This document shows positions 52,947 through 62,207 of a DNA stretch of 64,000 nt, one piece after another. The notes beneath the pieces were generated by a model. That model saw nothing but the letters and a program-made list of their open reading frames with translations, had not been told where the DNA came from and ran no database searches. The stretch is from Cupriavidus gilardii (GTDB taxonomy: Bacteria; Pseudomonadota; Gammaproteobacteria; Burkholderiales; Burkholderiaceae). The stretch covers positions 124,001 through 188,000 of the forward strand of contig NZ_JABTYE010000008.1 in the NCBI RefSeq assembly GCF_013314895.1, given 5' to 3'. Each line of letters opens with the position of its first letter. The first letter of the stretch is position 1. A program made the translations under genes and the position numbers.

Positions 52947-53549
52947 TCAGGCGGGTTGCGCTGGCGTGGCGTCCTTCGAGGGCTTCTTTGCCTTGCCCGC
53001 GCGCGATGGCGGCCGGCACAGGCTGCAGACGAAGTTCGCGTTCGGCTCGTAGGCGTGCGTAACGAACTGTCCTCCGCAGCATGTGCAACTGGAAAGCTGC
53101 AGCATATTGCTCTCGAAGAACCGTACTAACGTCCAGGCACGCGTAAAACTTAAGACAATTTCGCCGCCGAGCAGGGACACGTGCTCGAGGTAGAGCCGGT
53201 ATGCGGCGACCACTGCACGAATGCCGCTCGCCTCGCCCTGCTCGACCATGAACTGGTAGGCCGAGAAGAACAGCGACGAGTGGATGTTCGGCAGCCAGGT
53301 CGTGAACCAGTCCGTCGAGAACGGCAGCATGCCCTTGGGCGGGGACACGCCTCGCAGCTCCTTGTACAGACGGATCAGCCGGTCGCGCGACAGCGTGGTC
53401 TCGGCTTCGAGCACCTGCAGGCGCGCGCCCAGGCCGATCAGCTCGATGGCGAGCTGGGTCTGATTGGCATCCTGCAGTACGCTCTTGCGCGGGGCAGCCG
53501 GAGCGGCCGTGTAGCTCCGGGCCGGTTGGGCCTGCAGCAGCGCGCTCAA
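52947..53549 (-). CDS. flhC: Flagellar master regulator subunit FlhC (TTG start)
   Basis: A 200-residue FlhC. The core [31 protein letters not shown] is close to the enterobacterial protein, and the zinc ligands CTCC and CSLC are intact. It forms FlhD4C2, which activates class II promoters such as those upstream of flhB and flhF. No ATG or GTG is available near the right place; TTG 53549 overlaps the flhD TGA, with GGAG 8 bases upstream. The N-terminal 20 residues before [12 protein letters not shown] are extra. The C-terminus is a basic tail. Confidence 0.95.
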   Translation of the reverse strand: MSALLQAQPARSYTAAPAAPRKSVLQDANQTQLAIELIGLGARLQVLEAETTLSRDRLIRLYKELRGVSPPKGMLPFSTDWFTTWLPNIHSSLFFSAYQFMVEQGEASGIRAVVAAYRLYLEHVSLLGGEIVLSFTRAWTLVRFFESNMLQLSSCTCCGGQFVTHAYEPNANFVCSLCRPPSRAGKAKKPSKDATPAQPA

Positions 53550-53863
53550 TTGAGCGACTCCACCGGCTGGCGCGCGAGCAGGATCGCAGCATGGATCTGC
53601 TGCATATCGTGGCTCTTGGCGGTATGCGTCAGCGTGGAGAGCAACGCATGGTCGTCGAACCGGAATCGGCACAGGACCATGTTGGAGGCCGCCAGCTTGA
53701 CCAGCTGAGCAGGCGTCAGCTTGACCAGGATGTCAGCGATTTCCTTGCTGACGCCCAGGCGGAACATGGCTTCGAGTTGGTTTTCGCGCACCAGGCGTTG
53801 CGCGAGCAGCAGATAGGCGAGGTTGACCTCCCTGATCTCCTGCAGAAGTTCACTGCTTTCCAA
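53546..53863 (-). CDS. flhD: Flagellar master regulator subunit FlhD (TTG start)
   Basis: A 105-residue FlhD. The text [22 protein letters not shown] and [14 protein letters not shown] aligns across its length with enterobacterial FlhD, and the [16 protein letters not shown] and [13 protein letters not shown] segments are conserved. The start is TTG 53863 with GCGGGGA just upstream, in register with family starts. Its TGA overlaps the TTG of flhC, so translation is coupled. It heads the flhDC-motAB run. Confidence 0.95.
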   Translation of the reverse strand: MESSELLQEIREVNLAYLLLAQRLVRENQLEAMFRLGVSKEIADILVKLTPAQLVKLAASNMVLCRFRFDDHALLSTLTHTAKSHDMQQIHAAILLARQPVESLN

Positions 53864-54266
53864 TTTATCCCCGCTACCAAGGAACCCTCGCCCGCTTGTC
53901 CAGCGCTTACCGGTGGCAGACCTCCGGCGTCCAGATCGTTTCAGTGCATGTGCGACGGGTACTACATCTGATCGGAACTACACCCGCCCAGTTACATCTT
54001 TCACATCTGGTAACAAATGTTACGGAATGTAAATGGACTGTCCGCTTTATATCGGCAATCGCCTGCCGCTGCCAATCCCTACTTACGTTGGGGATCGCCA
54101 TTGTCGTACGGATGATACATGGCGAACACGGCAGGTCCGGATGTAACAACCTTGTAACGTGATCTGGATCAAATCTGTAACAACGGACATGCCGCGAAAA
54201 TCACTTATTCAGCGATTCGAGCCGTCGGCGGACGCGTTTTTCGTCTGACTGAAAACGTTTCGCATT
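53864..54266 (-). promoter_or_regulatory. AT-rich regulatory region upstream of flhDC
   Basis: A 403-bp gene-free stretch, more AT-rich than its flanks. It contains a palindrome GTAACA-AA-TGTTAC (54010-54023), further TGTAAC copies at 54142, 54153 and 54176, and GTTAC at 53991. An FNR/CRP-family-like site GTGAT-CTGG-ATCAA (54159-54172; minus strand TTGAT-CCAG-ATCAC, 9 of 10 with the FNR consensus) lies about 300 bp upstream of flhD. Such a layout fits a complex, environmentally controlled master promoter. Confidence 0.55.
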
Positions 54267-55046
54267 TCACTGCGATCGCCTGTCGCTTTCCACCATTGAC
54301 GGCGCGGCTGGCATCGGCTTGAACAGTCGCCGCAGCCACGCTGCGAGCCGCGCGAAGACGTCGTCGGGCTCGTCGCGAAACAGGTGTGGCCGCGCGTGTT
54401 CGACCTGCTCCATCACGCGCCCGGCTTCCTGCGCGTCGATGGTGCCGTAGTCGAGCGCCAGGCCGACCATCGCCCGCAGTTCGCCAAGGCGCGTCAGCGC
54501 AGCGCCGGTGCCGCGCTCGGTCTGCACGAGATAGAGCAGGTCGTAGACGCGGCGGCGCAGGCTGTCCGCCAGACGCCATGCCGGCGTCTGCATCTGTTCT
54601 TCGATGGTGCGCACGTCGACCGCGGCATTGGCAATGTGTTCGGCCAGCGTATCGGCCAGCGCCGGATCGGCGCCGGCCTGGTCGAGGATCTCGACCGCCC
54701 ACTTGCGGGCCTGCGCCAGCCGCTCGGACTGCGACCACGCCGAACGGACCGCGAGCCCGAAGCCAAAGCGCTCGGCATCGCGCATCAGATTGGCCATCGC
54801 GTGCGGCAGCTGCTTGTCGAACACGCGCTTGGCCCAGGCGTACTCGCCGCCGGTCAGCAGCCGCGTGACCGCGCGCTCGGTCAGCGGACCGTCCTGGTGC
54901 ATCACCCGCGCACGCAGGAAGTCCTCGAACGAGGGCGGCACGAATTGCCGGTCCAGCCCTGTCGAGAGCCGGACGAAATGATCGAACTCGCCGCGCAGCT
55001 TGTCCGCGGCCTCAAGCGGCAGGGACAGGGTGATTTCGCTGTTCAT
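54267..55046 (-). CDS. Conserved-looking hypothetical protein
   Basis: A 259-residue, helix-rich cytoplasmic protein with no signal or membrane segment and no recognised domain. Features are ITLSLPLEAADKLRGEFDHFVRL at the start, WAKRVFDKQLPHAMANLMRDAERFGFGLA in the middle, RRRVYDLLYLVQTERGTG, and a C-terminal FARLAAWLRRLFKP. The high GC bias at third positions and the location supports a real gene. It follows the tar gene by 58 bp in the same direction, so it may be in the chemoreceptor transcript. Confidence 0.65.
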   Translation of the reverse strand: MNSEITLSLPLEAADKLRGEFDHFVRLSTGLDRQFVPPSFEDFLRARVMHQDGPLTERAVTRLLTGGEYAWAKRVFDKQLPHAMANLMRDAERFGFGLAVRSAWSQSERLAQARKWAVEILDQAGADPALADTLAEHIANAAVDVRTIEEQMQTPAWRLADSLRRRVYDLLYLVQTERGTGAALTRLGELRAMVGLALDYGTIDAQEAGRVMEQVEHARPHLFRDEPDDVFARLAAWLRRLFKPMPAAPSMVESDRRSQ

Positions 55047-55104
55047 CGTCTGTCATGGTGGGGGCGCGCCATGACGGCCGCGCCCGTCCCGCCGCGGCGG
55101 GTGG

Positions 55105-56955
55105 TCAGAAGGCGCTCCAGTCGCTGTCGGCGCCAGCGGTGGCGGCAGCGGCTGCAGCGGCGCGGGGCGCCGGACGGCCCGGCAGGCGTGGCGCGGACTT
55201 GGCGGAAGCGGGCTCGGCGCGTTCGGCGCGCTCGGCACGGTCGGCACGGTCGGCGCGGTCGGCACGCTCGGCCGTAGCGGGCTCATCGTGGCGGCTGGCG
55301 GCCTGTGCAGGCGCGGTCGCCGTTGCCGCGGCGATCGGCTTGGCAACCGATGGGGCTTGCAGCGACGGCGCGAACAGCTCGTCTGCGGCCAGACGGAAGC
55401 GGGCCAGCGACGCCTGCAGCCGCGCGGCCTGGTCTTCCAGCGAGCCGGCCGCTGCAGCAGCTTGCTCGACCAGCGCCGCGTTCTGCTGCGTGACCTCGTC
55501 CATCTGCGCCACCGCCTGATTGACCTGCTCGATGCCCGAGCTCTGCTCGGCCGAGGCCGCGCTGATCTCGCCCATGATGTCCGTCACGCGCTTGACCGCC
55601 TGCACGATCTCGCCCATGGTCTGCCCGGCCTGGCCCACCAGCGCCGAGCCGTTGTCCACCCGCGCCACCGTATCGCCGATCAGGCCCTTGATTTCCTTGG
55701 CCGCGTTCGCGCTGCGCTGCGCCAGGCTGCGCACCTCGCCCGCCACCACCGCGAAGCCGCGGCCCTGCTCGCCCGCACGCGCCGCTTCCACCGCCGCGTT
55801 CAGCGCCAGGATGTTGGTCTGGAAGGCGATGCCCTCGATCACGCCGATGATGTCGACGATCTTCTTCGAGGCGCCGTTGATCTCGTCCATGGTCTGCACC
55901 ACACGGCCGACCACCTCGCCGCCCCTGACCGCGGTCTCGGACGCGTTGGCGGCCAGGCCGCTGGCCTGACGGGCGTTGTCGGCGTTCTGCCGCACCGTGC
56001 CGGTCAGCTCCTCCATGCTCGACGCGGTCTCTTCCAGCGAAGCCGCCTGCTGCTCGGTGCGCTGCGACAGATCGTTGTTGCCGGCGGCGATCTGACGCGA
56101 GGCGGAGGCGATCGACTCGGCCGCGGCCTTGAATTCCTGCACCATGCCCGAGAGTTGCAGCTGCATCTGCTTCATCGCGTACAGCATGCTGCCGCGGTCG
56201 CCGGCGCGCAGCTTGATCTCGGTCGAGAAGTCGCCGTCGGCGATGCGCGAGGCGATCGACGCCGCGTAGGCCGGCTCGCCGCCAAGCTGGCGGGACAGCG
56301 CGCGGGCTAGCAGCACGCCGAGCAGCAGCGACACCGCCAGACCGCCAAGCACCAGCGCCAGCATCCACAGCCGCGAGCTTTCGTAGACGCCCTGGGCTTC
56401 TTCCATGTTCGCGCGGGCACCGGCGTCGCGGCGCTTGACCATGTTGAACATCAGCTCTTCGATCGCATGGCCGTCCTTCAGCAGCGCGGTGCTTTCCTCG
56501 AAGACCTGGCTCTCGAACTGCGAGGTATCGAGCGGCTGGCGGGAGACCAGCTCGATGTACTTCGTCATGCGGTCGCGATAGGCCGGCAGCATCGTGTCGA
56601 ACTGCTTGATCAGCGCCTTGCCCTGCTCGGTCTGGAAGGAGCCGCGCGCCTCCTTGATGCGCTCTTCGGCGGTGCCGAACGACTTCTCGATCAGCGTCTT
56701 CTCGGTCGTGCGCTCGCCCATCGTCGAGGCGGACAGCAGCGCGATCTGCGCGCGGCTGGCGTACAGCAGATTGATGTTGGCGTCCTGCACGGCCTTCAGT
56801 GCCTGCAGGTCGTTGTTATAGATCCGGCTGGTCCACTCGGTCATCCGGCCCATATTGACCACCCCCAGCAGGCCCATCGCCATGCCGATGACGGAAACGA
56901 TCAGAAAGCCGACGACCAGCTTCGTCGCGACTCGCAGTTGCTTGAACCATTGCAT
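55105..56955 (-). CDS. tar: Methyl-accepting chemotaxis protein, Tar type (with CheR-tether pentapeptide)
   Basis: A 616-residue chemoreceptor. A first membrane helix ([20 protein letters not shown]) is followed by a periplasmic four-helix-bundle-like domain (about 35-185), a second membrane helix ([22 protein letters not shown]), a HAMP region and the signalling hairpin ([43 protein letters not shown]). The C-terminus has a repeat-derived linker rich in ERAD and a final DWSAF pentapeptide like the CheR/CheB tether NWETF. The ATG at 56955 has a strong ribosome site (AGGAAGAGG). Confidence 0.95.
   Translation of the reverse strand: MQWFKQLRVATKLVVGFLIVSVIGMAMGLLGVVNMGRMTEWTSRIYNNDLQALKAVQDANINLLYASRAQIALLSASTMGERTTEKTLIEKSFGTAEERIKEARGSFQTEQGKALIKQFDTMLPAYRDRMTKYIELVSRQPLDTSQFESQVFEESTALLKDGHAIEELMFNMVKRRDAGARANMEEAQGVYESSRLWMLALVLGGLAVSLLLGVLLARALSRQLGGEPAYAASIASRIADGDFSTEIKLRAGDRGSMLYAMKQMQLQLSGMVQEFKAAAESIASASRQIAAGNNDLSQRTEQQAASLEETASSMEELTGTVRQNADNARQASGLAANASETAVRGGEVVGRVVQTMDEINGASKKIVDIIGVIEGIAFQTNILALNAAVEAARAGEQGRGFAVVAGEVRSLAQRSANAAKEIKGLIGDTVARVDNGSALVGQAGQTMGEIVQAVKRVTDIMGEISAASAEQSSGIEQVNQAVAQMDEVTQQNAALVEQAAAAAGSLEDQAARLQASLARFRLAADELFAPSLQAPSVAKPIAAATATAPAQAASRHDEPATAERADRADRADRAERAERAEPASAKSAPRLPGRPAPRAAAAAAATAGADSDWSAF
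55211..55272. repeat. 9-bp tandem repeat coding for the ERAD linker in tar
   Basis: About six or seven 9-base units (consensus CGGCACGGT / CGGCGCGCT) encode the R-A-D or R-A-E repeats near the receptor's C-terminus, just before the pentapeptide tether. Confidence 0.65.
55417..56088. repeat. 672-bp signalling-module duplication, copy 1
   Basis: This stretch of tar is nearly identical, without insertions, to 57324-57995 in the neighbouring Aer-type gene (fewer than about 15 differences by eye). It encodes the methylation and signalling hairpin of both receptors. Confidence 0.85.
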
Positions 56956-57212
56956 GAGAACTACCTCTTCCTATGGATGACCGTGCGGCCGGATGGCGCG
57001 GCAGATCGTCGGTGATCGGTTGCCACGCTTGCCGGCTTCGTTGTAATGCCCGTGGATGCTGCTGTTGGTACTTCGGTCGGCGGCGGGCGTTGCCGATGCC
57101 CCTTCCGCCGCCGTCCATCAAATGCCTGTCGATCGCCCCTCAATCGCCCCTCAACCGCCCCTCAACCGCCCATCAATCGCCCATCCCCTTGCGGGTTGCG
57201 CATCGATGCCGC

Positions 57213-58868
57213 TCAGGCGCGCGCCAGCCGCGCTGCCGCCGGCTCCTGCGCCGACGCCCCACGCGGGCGCAACGGGCGCGGCTCGGCATTCAGGCTGACG
57301 CGGAACACGGAGACGGCGTCGCGCAGCCGCGCGGCCTGGTCTTCCAGCGAGCCGGCCGCTGCAGCAGCCTGCTCGACCAGCGCCGCGTTCTGCTGCGTGA
57401 CCTCGTCCATCTGCGCCACCGCCTGATTGACCTGCTCGATGCCCGAGCTCTGCTCGGCCGAGGCCGCGCTGATCTCGCCCATGATGTCCGTCACGCGCTT
57501 GACCGCCTGCACGATCTCGCCCATGGTCTGCCCGGCCTGGCCCACCAGCGCCGAGCCGTTGTCCACCCGCGCCACCGTATCGCCGATCAGGCCCTTGATT
57601 TCCTTGGCCGCGTTCGCGCTGCGCTGCGCCAGGCTGCGCACCTCGCCGGCCACCACCGCGAAGCCGCGGCCCTGCTCGCCCGCACGCGCCGCTTCCACCG
57701 CCGCGTTCAGCGCCAGGATGTTGGTCTGGAACGCGATGCCTTCGATCACGCCGATGATGTCGACGATCTTCTTCGAGGCGCCGTTGATCTCGTCCATGGT
57801 CTGCACCACACGGCCCACCACCTCGCCGCCCTTGACCGCGGTCTCGGACGCGTTGGCGGCCAGGCCGCTGGCCTGACGGGCGTTGTCGGCGTTCTGACGT
57901 ACCGTGCCGGTCAGCTCTTCCATGCTCGACGCGGTCTCTTCCAGCGAAGCCGCCTGCTGCTCGGTGCGCTGCGACAGATCGTTGTTGCCGGCGGCCACCT
58001 GGCGCGTCGCCGTGGCGATCGCACTCATGCCTTCCTGGATTTCATGGACGACCGACAGCAGGCTGCGCTGCATGGTCTGCATCGCCTTGGCCAGCGCGCC
58101 GATCTCGTCATTGCTGGAGAACTCGCAGCGCGTGGTCAGGTCGCCGGCGCCCAGACGCAGTGCGAAGTCCAGCATCTCGCGCATCGGCCGATGCACCATC
58201 GCCAGCAGCGCCGCACCGGTGGCCATCGCGGACAGGCCGGCCAGCACGAAGCCGCCCCACAGCCAGGGCCGCAGCGCCGCGCGCGACTGCGGCTCGGCCA
58301 GCAGCTCGAACGCGACCAGCGCGGCCAGGAACCAGGCCAGGCCCACGCCCTGCGACAGCATGATGCGGCCGCGCAGGCCGACCCGGCGCAGCCGGTCGAT
58401 CCAGCCCAGCGGCCCGCGGCGGACCACCACACCTTCGCGGATACGGATGCCCGCGCCGTTGCCTGAGCGAATGCGTGCGTACGCGGCCTGCGCCGCCTCG
58501 ATCTGCTCGGCGCTTGCCATCGAACGCACCGAGGTATAACCGACCGTCTGTCCGTCGACGCGGGTCGGCGTCACCGTCGCACTGACCCAGTAGTAGTCGC
58601 CGTTCTTGCGGCGGTTCTTGACCAGCCCGACCCAGGAGCGGCCGGCCTGCAGCGTGCGCCACAGGTCCTCGAAGGCCTCGGGCGGCATGTCGGGATGGCG
58701 CACCAGATTGTGCGGGGCGCCGAGCAGTTCTTCGGCGGTAAAGCCGCTGACCTCGATGAACGCGCGGTTGGCGAACGTGATGCGGCCCTTCAGGTCCGTA
58801 CGCGAAATCAGGTAATCGTTCGGCGCGAGCTTGTACTCGCGCGCGGTGACAGGCTGGTTGTTTCTCAT
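57213..58868 (-). CDS. aer: PAS-containing chemoreceptor, Aer type
   Basis: A 551-residue energy-taxis-type receptor. Residues 10-110 are the Aer-like PAS domain ([61 protein letters not shown]) that would bind FAD. Hydrophobic segments (about 175-225) anchor it, then a HAMP region and the signalling domain follow. The C-terminus lacks the tether pentapeptide. The ATG follows the cheW stop by 37 bp. It may sense redox state; the FAD binding is family inference. Confidence 0.93.
   Translation of the reverse strand: MRNNQPVTAREYKLAPNDYLISRTDLKGRITFANRAFIEVSGFTAEELLGAPHNLVRHPDMPPEAFEDLWRTLQAGRSWVGLVKNRRKNGDYYWVSATVTPTRVDGQTVGYTSVRSMASAEQIEAAQAAYARIRSGNGAGIRIREGVVVRRGPLGWIDRLRRVGLRGRIMLSQGVGLAWFLAALVAFELLAEPQSRAALRPWLWGGFVLAGLSAMATGAALLAMVHRPMREMLDFALRLGAGDLTTRCEFSSNDEIGALAKAMQTMQRSLLSVVHEIQEGMSAIATATRQVAAGNNDLSQRTEQQAASLEETASSMEELTGTVRQNADNARQASGLAANASETAVKGGEVVGRVVQTMDEINGASKKIVDIIGVIEGIAFQTNILALNAAVEAARAGEQGRGFAVVAGEVRSLAQRSANAAKEIKGLIGDTVARVDNGSALVGQAGQTMGEIVQAVKRVTDIMGEISAASAEQSSGIEQVNQAVAQMDEVTQQNAALVEQAAAAAGSLEDQAARLRDAVSVFRVSLNAEPRPLRPRGASAQEPAAARLARA
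57324..57995. repeat. 672-bp signalling-module duplication, copy 2
   Basis: Matching segment of the Aer-type gene, collinear with 55417-56088 at a fixed offset of 1907 bases. Confidence 0.85.
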
Positions 58869-58905
58869 GACGTAGTGCTGCTGGATTCGTTCGGAAAGCG
58901 GCGCC

Positions 58906-59388
58906 TCAGCCCGCGGCGGCGGCTTCGATCGCGGCCAGTTCCTCGGTCGCCAGCAATTTCTCGATATCCACCAGGATCAGCATGCGGTCCTCGACCGAGC
59001 CAAGGCCGCGGATGTATTCGGTGTCGAGATTGCCGGAGAACTGCGGCGTGGGCTTGATCTGGGCGGGGGTCAGCGTCAGCACGTCGGAGACGCCGTCGAC
59101 GACGATGCCGGTGGTGCGATGGTTCAGGTCGACGATGATGACGACCGTGTACTGGTCGTAGCTGACCTTCTGCTGCTGGAACTTGATGCGCAGGTCGACG
59201 ATCGGCACGATGATGCCGCGCAGGTTGATCACGCCCTTCAGATAGGCGGGCGCGTTGGCGATCTGCGTGACCGCCTCGTAGCCGCGGATCTCCTGCACCT
59301 TGAGGATGTCGACGCCGTATTCCTCGCGGCCCAGCGTGAAGGCGAGGAACTCCTCGCCGCTTCCTTCGGACTTGCTGCTGAGATTCAT
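58906..59388 (-). CDS. cheW2: Second CheW-type scaffold protein
   Basis: A 160-residue CheW homologue, related to but distinct from the one at 48221. The text [40 protein letters not shown] and [20 protein letters not shown] is typical. ATG 59388 with GGGAGCG is preferred; the frame to 59532 runs through an 11-bp repeat. It heads a cheW2-aer-tar unit with its own late promoter, so it may supply coupling for those two receptors. Confidence 0.94.
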   Translation of the reverse strand: MNLSSKSEGSGEEFLAFTLGREEYGVDILKVQEIRGYEAVTQIANAPAYLKGVINLRGIIVPIVDLRIKFQQQKVSYDQYTVVIIVDLNHRTTGIVVDGVSDVLTLTPAQIKPTPQFSGNLDTEYIRGLGSVEDRMLILVDIEKLLATEELAAIEAAAAG

Positions 59389-59465
59389 CTTGCGCTCCCG
59401 CTCCCCTGTGGTGGCCGTCGTTGCACGCTGGCGGAGTGCACCCCAACCGGCCCGACCGCCTTTTT

Positions 59466-59531
59466 TGGCAACTGCGTGACAACTGCTTGGCGACTGCTTG
59501 GCGACTGCATGGCAGCTGCATGGCAACTGCA
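59466..59531. repeat. 11-bp tandem repeat in the cheW2 leader
   Basis: Six contiguous 11-base units start at 59466, 59477, 59488, 59499, 59510 and 59521. The consensus is TGGCRACTGCW. The array lies between the sigma-28-type promoter and the cheW2 start. Confidence 0.85.
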
Positions 59532-59598
59532 TGCGGTGGCGCCGCGACGGCGCGGCACCGTTGGCGCCCCGCGAACGGCGCGCCTCGCCCCTTGCTGG

Positions 59599-59626
59599 TT
59601 ATCGGCAGTCCCGGGGCGGGACTGAA
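59599..59626 (-). promoter_or_regulatory. Sigma-28 (FliA)-type promoter for cheW2-aer-tar
   Basis: On the minus strand TTCAGTCC (59626-59619), 12 bases, then GCCGATAA (59606-59599), an exact -10 match. Its spacer and -35 tail (AGTCC) resemble the flgK promoter. The leader to cheW2 is about 210 bp. Confidence 0.6.
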
Positions 59627-59645
59627 GGGTCGGAAACGGCCGGCA

Positions 59646-60041
59646 TCACCCCTCTTCGGAGGGGGATAGCAGCGCGGCGACCGACTGCATCAGCTGGTCG
59701 GGATCGAAAGGCTTGGGCAGGAAGCCGCTGGCGCCGGCCTCCCGCGCCTGGGCACGAATGTGGCTATCGGCCTCCGTCGTCAGCATCAGGATCGGCAGCG
59801 CGGCATACCGCGGCATGGCGCGCAGACGGCGGATCAGCGTCAGGCCGTCCATGCCGGGCATCACCTGGTCGGTGACCAGCATGTCGAACGGCTGCGGGTC
59901 CGGCGCGGCCTGGGCCGCCGCGTGCGCTTCGTCGCCGTCCGCTGCCTCGGCGACGTCGTAGCCGCCGGCGCGCAGGCAGGCGGCGATCATGCGACGCAGG
60001 GAAGGCGAATCGTCGACGACGAGAATGCGTTGAGCTGGCAT
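59646..60041 (-). CDS. CheY-like response regulator
   Basis: A 131-residue single receiver domain. The acidic pocket (RILVVDDSPSLRRM), the phosphoacceptor (LVTDQVMPGMDG), the Thr of LMLTTEAD and the Lys of GFLPKPFD are conserved. It is not the CheY type and resembles stand-alone receivers that act with extra CheA or PilG-like pathways. ATG 60041 has GAGGTAG upstream. It lies between an EAL gene and cheW2 but in front of the latter's own promoter. Confidence 0.92.
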   Translation of the reverse strand: MPAQRILVVDDSPSLRRMIAACLRAGGYDVAEAADGDEAHAAAQAAPDPQPFDMLVTDQVMPGMDGLTLIRRLRAMPRYAALPILMLTTEADSHIRAQAREAGASGFLPKPFDPDQLMQSVAALLSPSEEG

Positions 60042-60248
60042 GGCGGCTACCTCGAAACGGCGGCGGATCGGCCGGGCGGTGGCGTGGCGCGATCCGCGTT
60101 CTGTGCTGGTCGGCGCCGGCCCCTGCCGGCGCATCGCTAAGGGCGCGGGCCGCCATATCGGGCCGGATTCGGCCCCATACGGCGACGCTGTGCGCCAGCC
60201 AGACTTATCGGCGGGAGTGCGCGCTTCCTTTAGCGCAGCGCGCAGCGT

Positions 60249-62207
60249 TCAGCGGCGCGGGCTGGACAGCAGACCGGCGAAGCCGCTCGCTTCCATCGGG
60301 CGGGCGAGCAGATAGCCCTGCACTTCGTCGCAGCCCATGCGCGCCAGGATGTCGAGCTGGGCCTGCGATTCGACGCCTTCGGCCACCACGCGCATGCGCA
60401 GTTCGTGGGCCAGCGCCACCATCGAGCCGACGATGGCGCGTCCCTGCGGGTCCGACTCCAGACCACCGATCAGCGTGCGGTCGATCTTCAGCGTGCCGAC
60501 CCGCAGCCGCTTCAGATAACCCAGGCTCGAATAGCCGCTGCCGAAGTCGTCCAGCGCGACGTGAATGCCCAGCGCCTGCAGTTCGGCCAGCGTCTCCAGC
60601 GACTGCGCGATGTCCTTCATTGCCGCGGTCTCGGTGATTTCCAGCGTGATCGCCGACGGGGGAATGTCGTGCTGGTGGATCTGCTCGAGCAGATACTGCG
60701 GGAAATCGCGGCTGGCAAAACGCAGCCCCGACACGTTGATCGCAACCGGCACCACCGGCAGACCGGCGTCCTGCCAATCGCGCACCTGCCTGCAGACGTT
60801 GGCGATGACCCAGTCGTCGAGCTTGTCGATCTGGCCGGACTGCTCGGCCACCATGATGAATTCCGCGGGATTGACCGCGCCGAGCGTCGGATGGCGCCAG
60901 CGGCACAGCGCCTCGGCGCCCACCACGGTGTGCGCGTCGACATCGAACTTGGGCTGGTATTCCAGCGACAGGCCGTCGTCCTGGATCGCCAGCCACAGAT
61001 CGCGGCGGATCACGCGCATGCGCCGCGCGCGTTCGCCCGCCGCGGAATTGAAGGTGCGCACCTGGTTCGAACCGGATTCGCGCGCCTCCGACAAGCTGAC
61101 CCGCGCCGCCTGAATCAGGGCCTCCGAGCTCTGCGCGTCGCGCGGATAGACCGCGATGCCGATATTGACGCCGATCTGCATCTGCAGGCCGCGCGCGGTG
61201 ACGAACTCGGAGATCGACGCCAGCACGCGCGAGCCCAGCTCGTGCGCGCGATTGGAATTGAGCAGCGCCGGCACGCCCACCGCGAACTCGTCGCGGGCCA
61301 GGCGGGCGAGGAAATCGTGCGGTTCGAGCGCAGCCTGGGCCAGCACGCTGGCGTCCTGGGCGAGGATGTCATCGGCACGCACCTCGAACACTTCATCGAC
61401 CTCGCGGAAGTCGGCGATATGGATCAGCAGCACCGCGCAGCTGGTTTCGGCCAGCCGCGCGTGCGCGATCGACTGATCGAGCCAGCGCGCGAACGCGGCG
61501 CGATCCGGCACATCGGTCGCCACGCTGTATTCGCCCACCGTCGCCTGACCGCGACCCACCGGGCGCACCGTCAGCCGGCCCGGCATGCGGCCATTGAGCC
61601 GGCGCGCGAGCCGCGCGGGCAAACCCGGCGAGGCGCCCGCGCTGCGCTCGCCGCCGCGCTCCCCGTCGGGCTCGCCCGCATCGTGCAGCAGCGCATCGCG
61701 CTCGCGCAGCGGCACGCGCCGCCGATTCGACAGCGACAACAACGCGAAGGCCGCCGTGCCCAGCACGGCAAGTCCGAGGCCGAACCAGGCCGGATGCAGC
61801 AGGTTGACCGCCTCGATGCAGGCGGCGCGCGAGGTGGAACCGCCGCATTGATGGCCGAGTCCGATGCCGGCTGCGGCGATGACGCCCGCGCCGGCGAGCG
61901 TGGCGAGCATCGCGGCACCACGCCAGTACGCCAGCGCGCGGCGCAGCCATTGCGTCAGCACGGTGGCGGCCATGCCGCCCGCCAGCGCGGCCACGGCCTG
62001 CGACCATTCCGCCGAGCCCCGCACCGAGCCGGACAGCAGCACGACCCAGACCGGCAAGCCGACCGACGCCTGCGACATCAGCCCTGCGGTCAGGGCCATC
62101 ATGCGGCCGGGCCATCCCGCTCCCTCGCGGCTGCGGCCGGCAGCACGAAGGCCAAGGCCAACGACGATGCCGAGCAGGATGGCGAGCAGCAGAACGCTAA
62201 AACTCAT
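60249..62207 (-). CDS. Membrane-bound EAL phosphodiesterase with degenerate GGDEF domain
   Basis: A 652-residue cyclic-di-GMP enzyme. The N-terminal 170 residues hold about five hydrophobic helices, then a degenerate GGDEF domain in which the signature reads ARDEF. The EAL domain looks complete: AEALCRW, ETAAMKD, DDFGSGYSSLGYLKRL, KIDRTLI and EGVESQAQLD, so it is a probable phosphodiesterase. It would lower c-di-GMP and promote motility. It is single, 207 bp upstream of the receiver gene. Confidence 0.92.
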   Translation of the reverse strand: MSFSVLLLAILLGIVVGLGLRAAGRSREGAGWPGRMMALTAGLMSQASVGLPVWVVLLSGSVRGSAEWSQAVAALAGGMAATVLTQWLRRALAYWRGAAMLATLAGAGVIAAAGIGLGHQCGGSTSRAACIEAVNLLHPAWFGLGLAVLGTAAFALLSLSNRRRVPLRERDALLHDAGEPDGERGGERSAGASPGLPARLARRLNGRMPGRLTVRPVGRGQATVGEYSVATDVPDRAAFARWLDQSIAHARLAETSCAVLLIHIADFREVDEVFEVRADDILAQDASVLAQAALEPHDFLARLARDEFAVGVPALLNSNRAHELGSRVLASISEFVTARGLQMQIGVNIGIAVYPRDAQSSEALIQAARVSLSEARESGSNQVRTFNSAAGERARRMRVIRRDLWLAIQDDGLSLEYQPKFDVDAHTVVGAEALCRWRHPTLGAVNPAEFIMVAEQSGQIDKLDDWVIANVCRQVRDWQDAGLPVVPVAINVSGLRFASRDFPQYLLEQIHQHDIPPSAITLEITETAAMKDIAQSLETLAELQALGIHVALDDFGSGYSSLGYLKRLRVGTLKIDRTLIGGLESDPQGRAIVGSMVALAHELRMRVVAEGVESQAQLDILARMGCDEVQGYLLARPMEASGFAGLLSSPRR

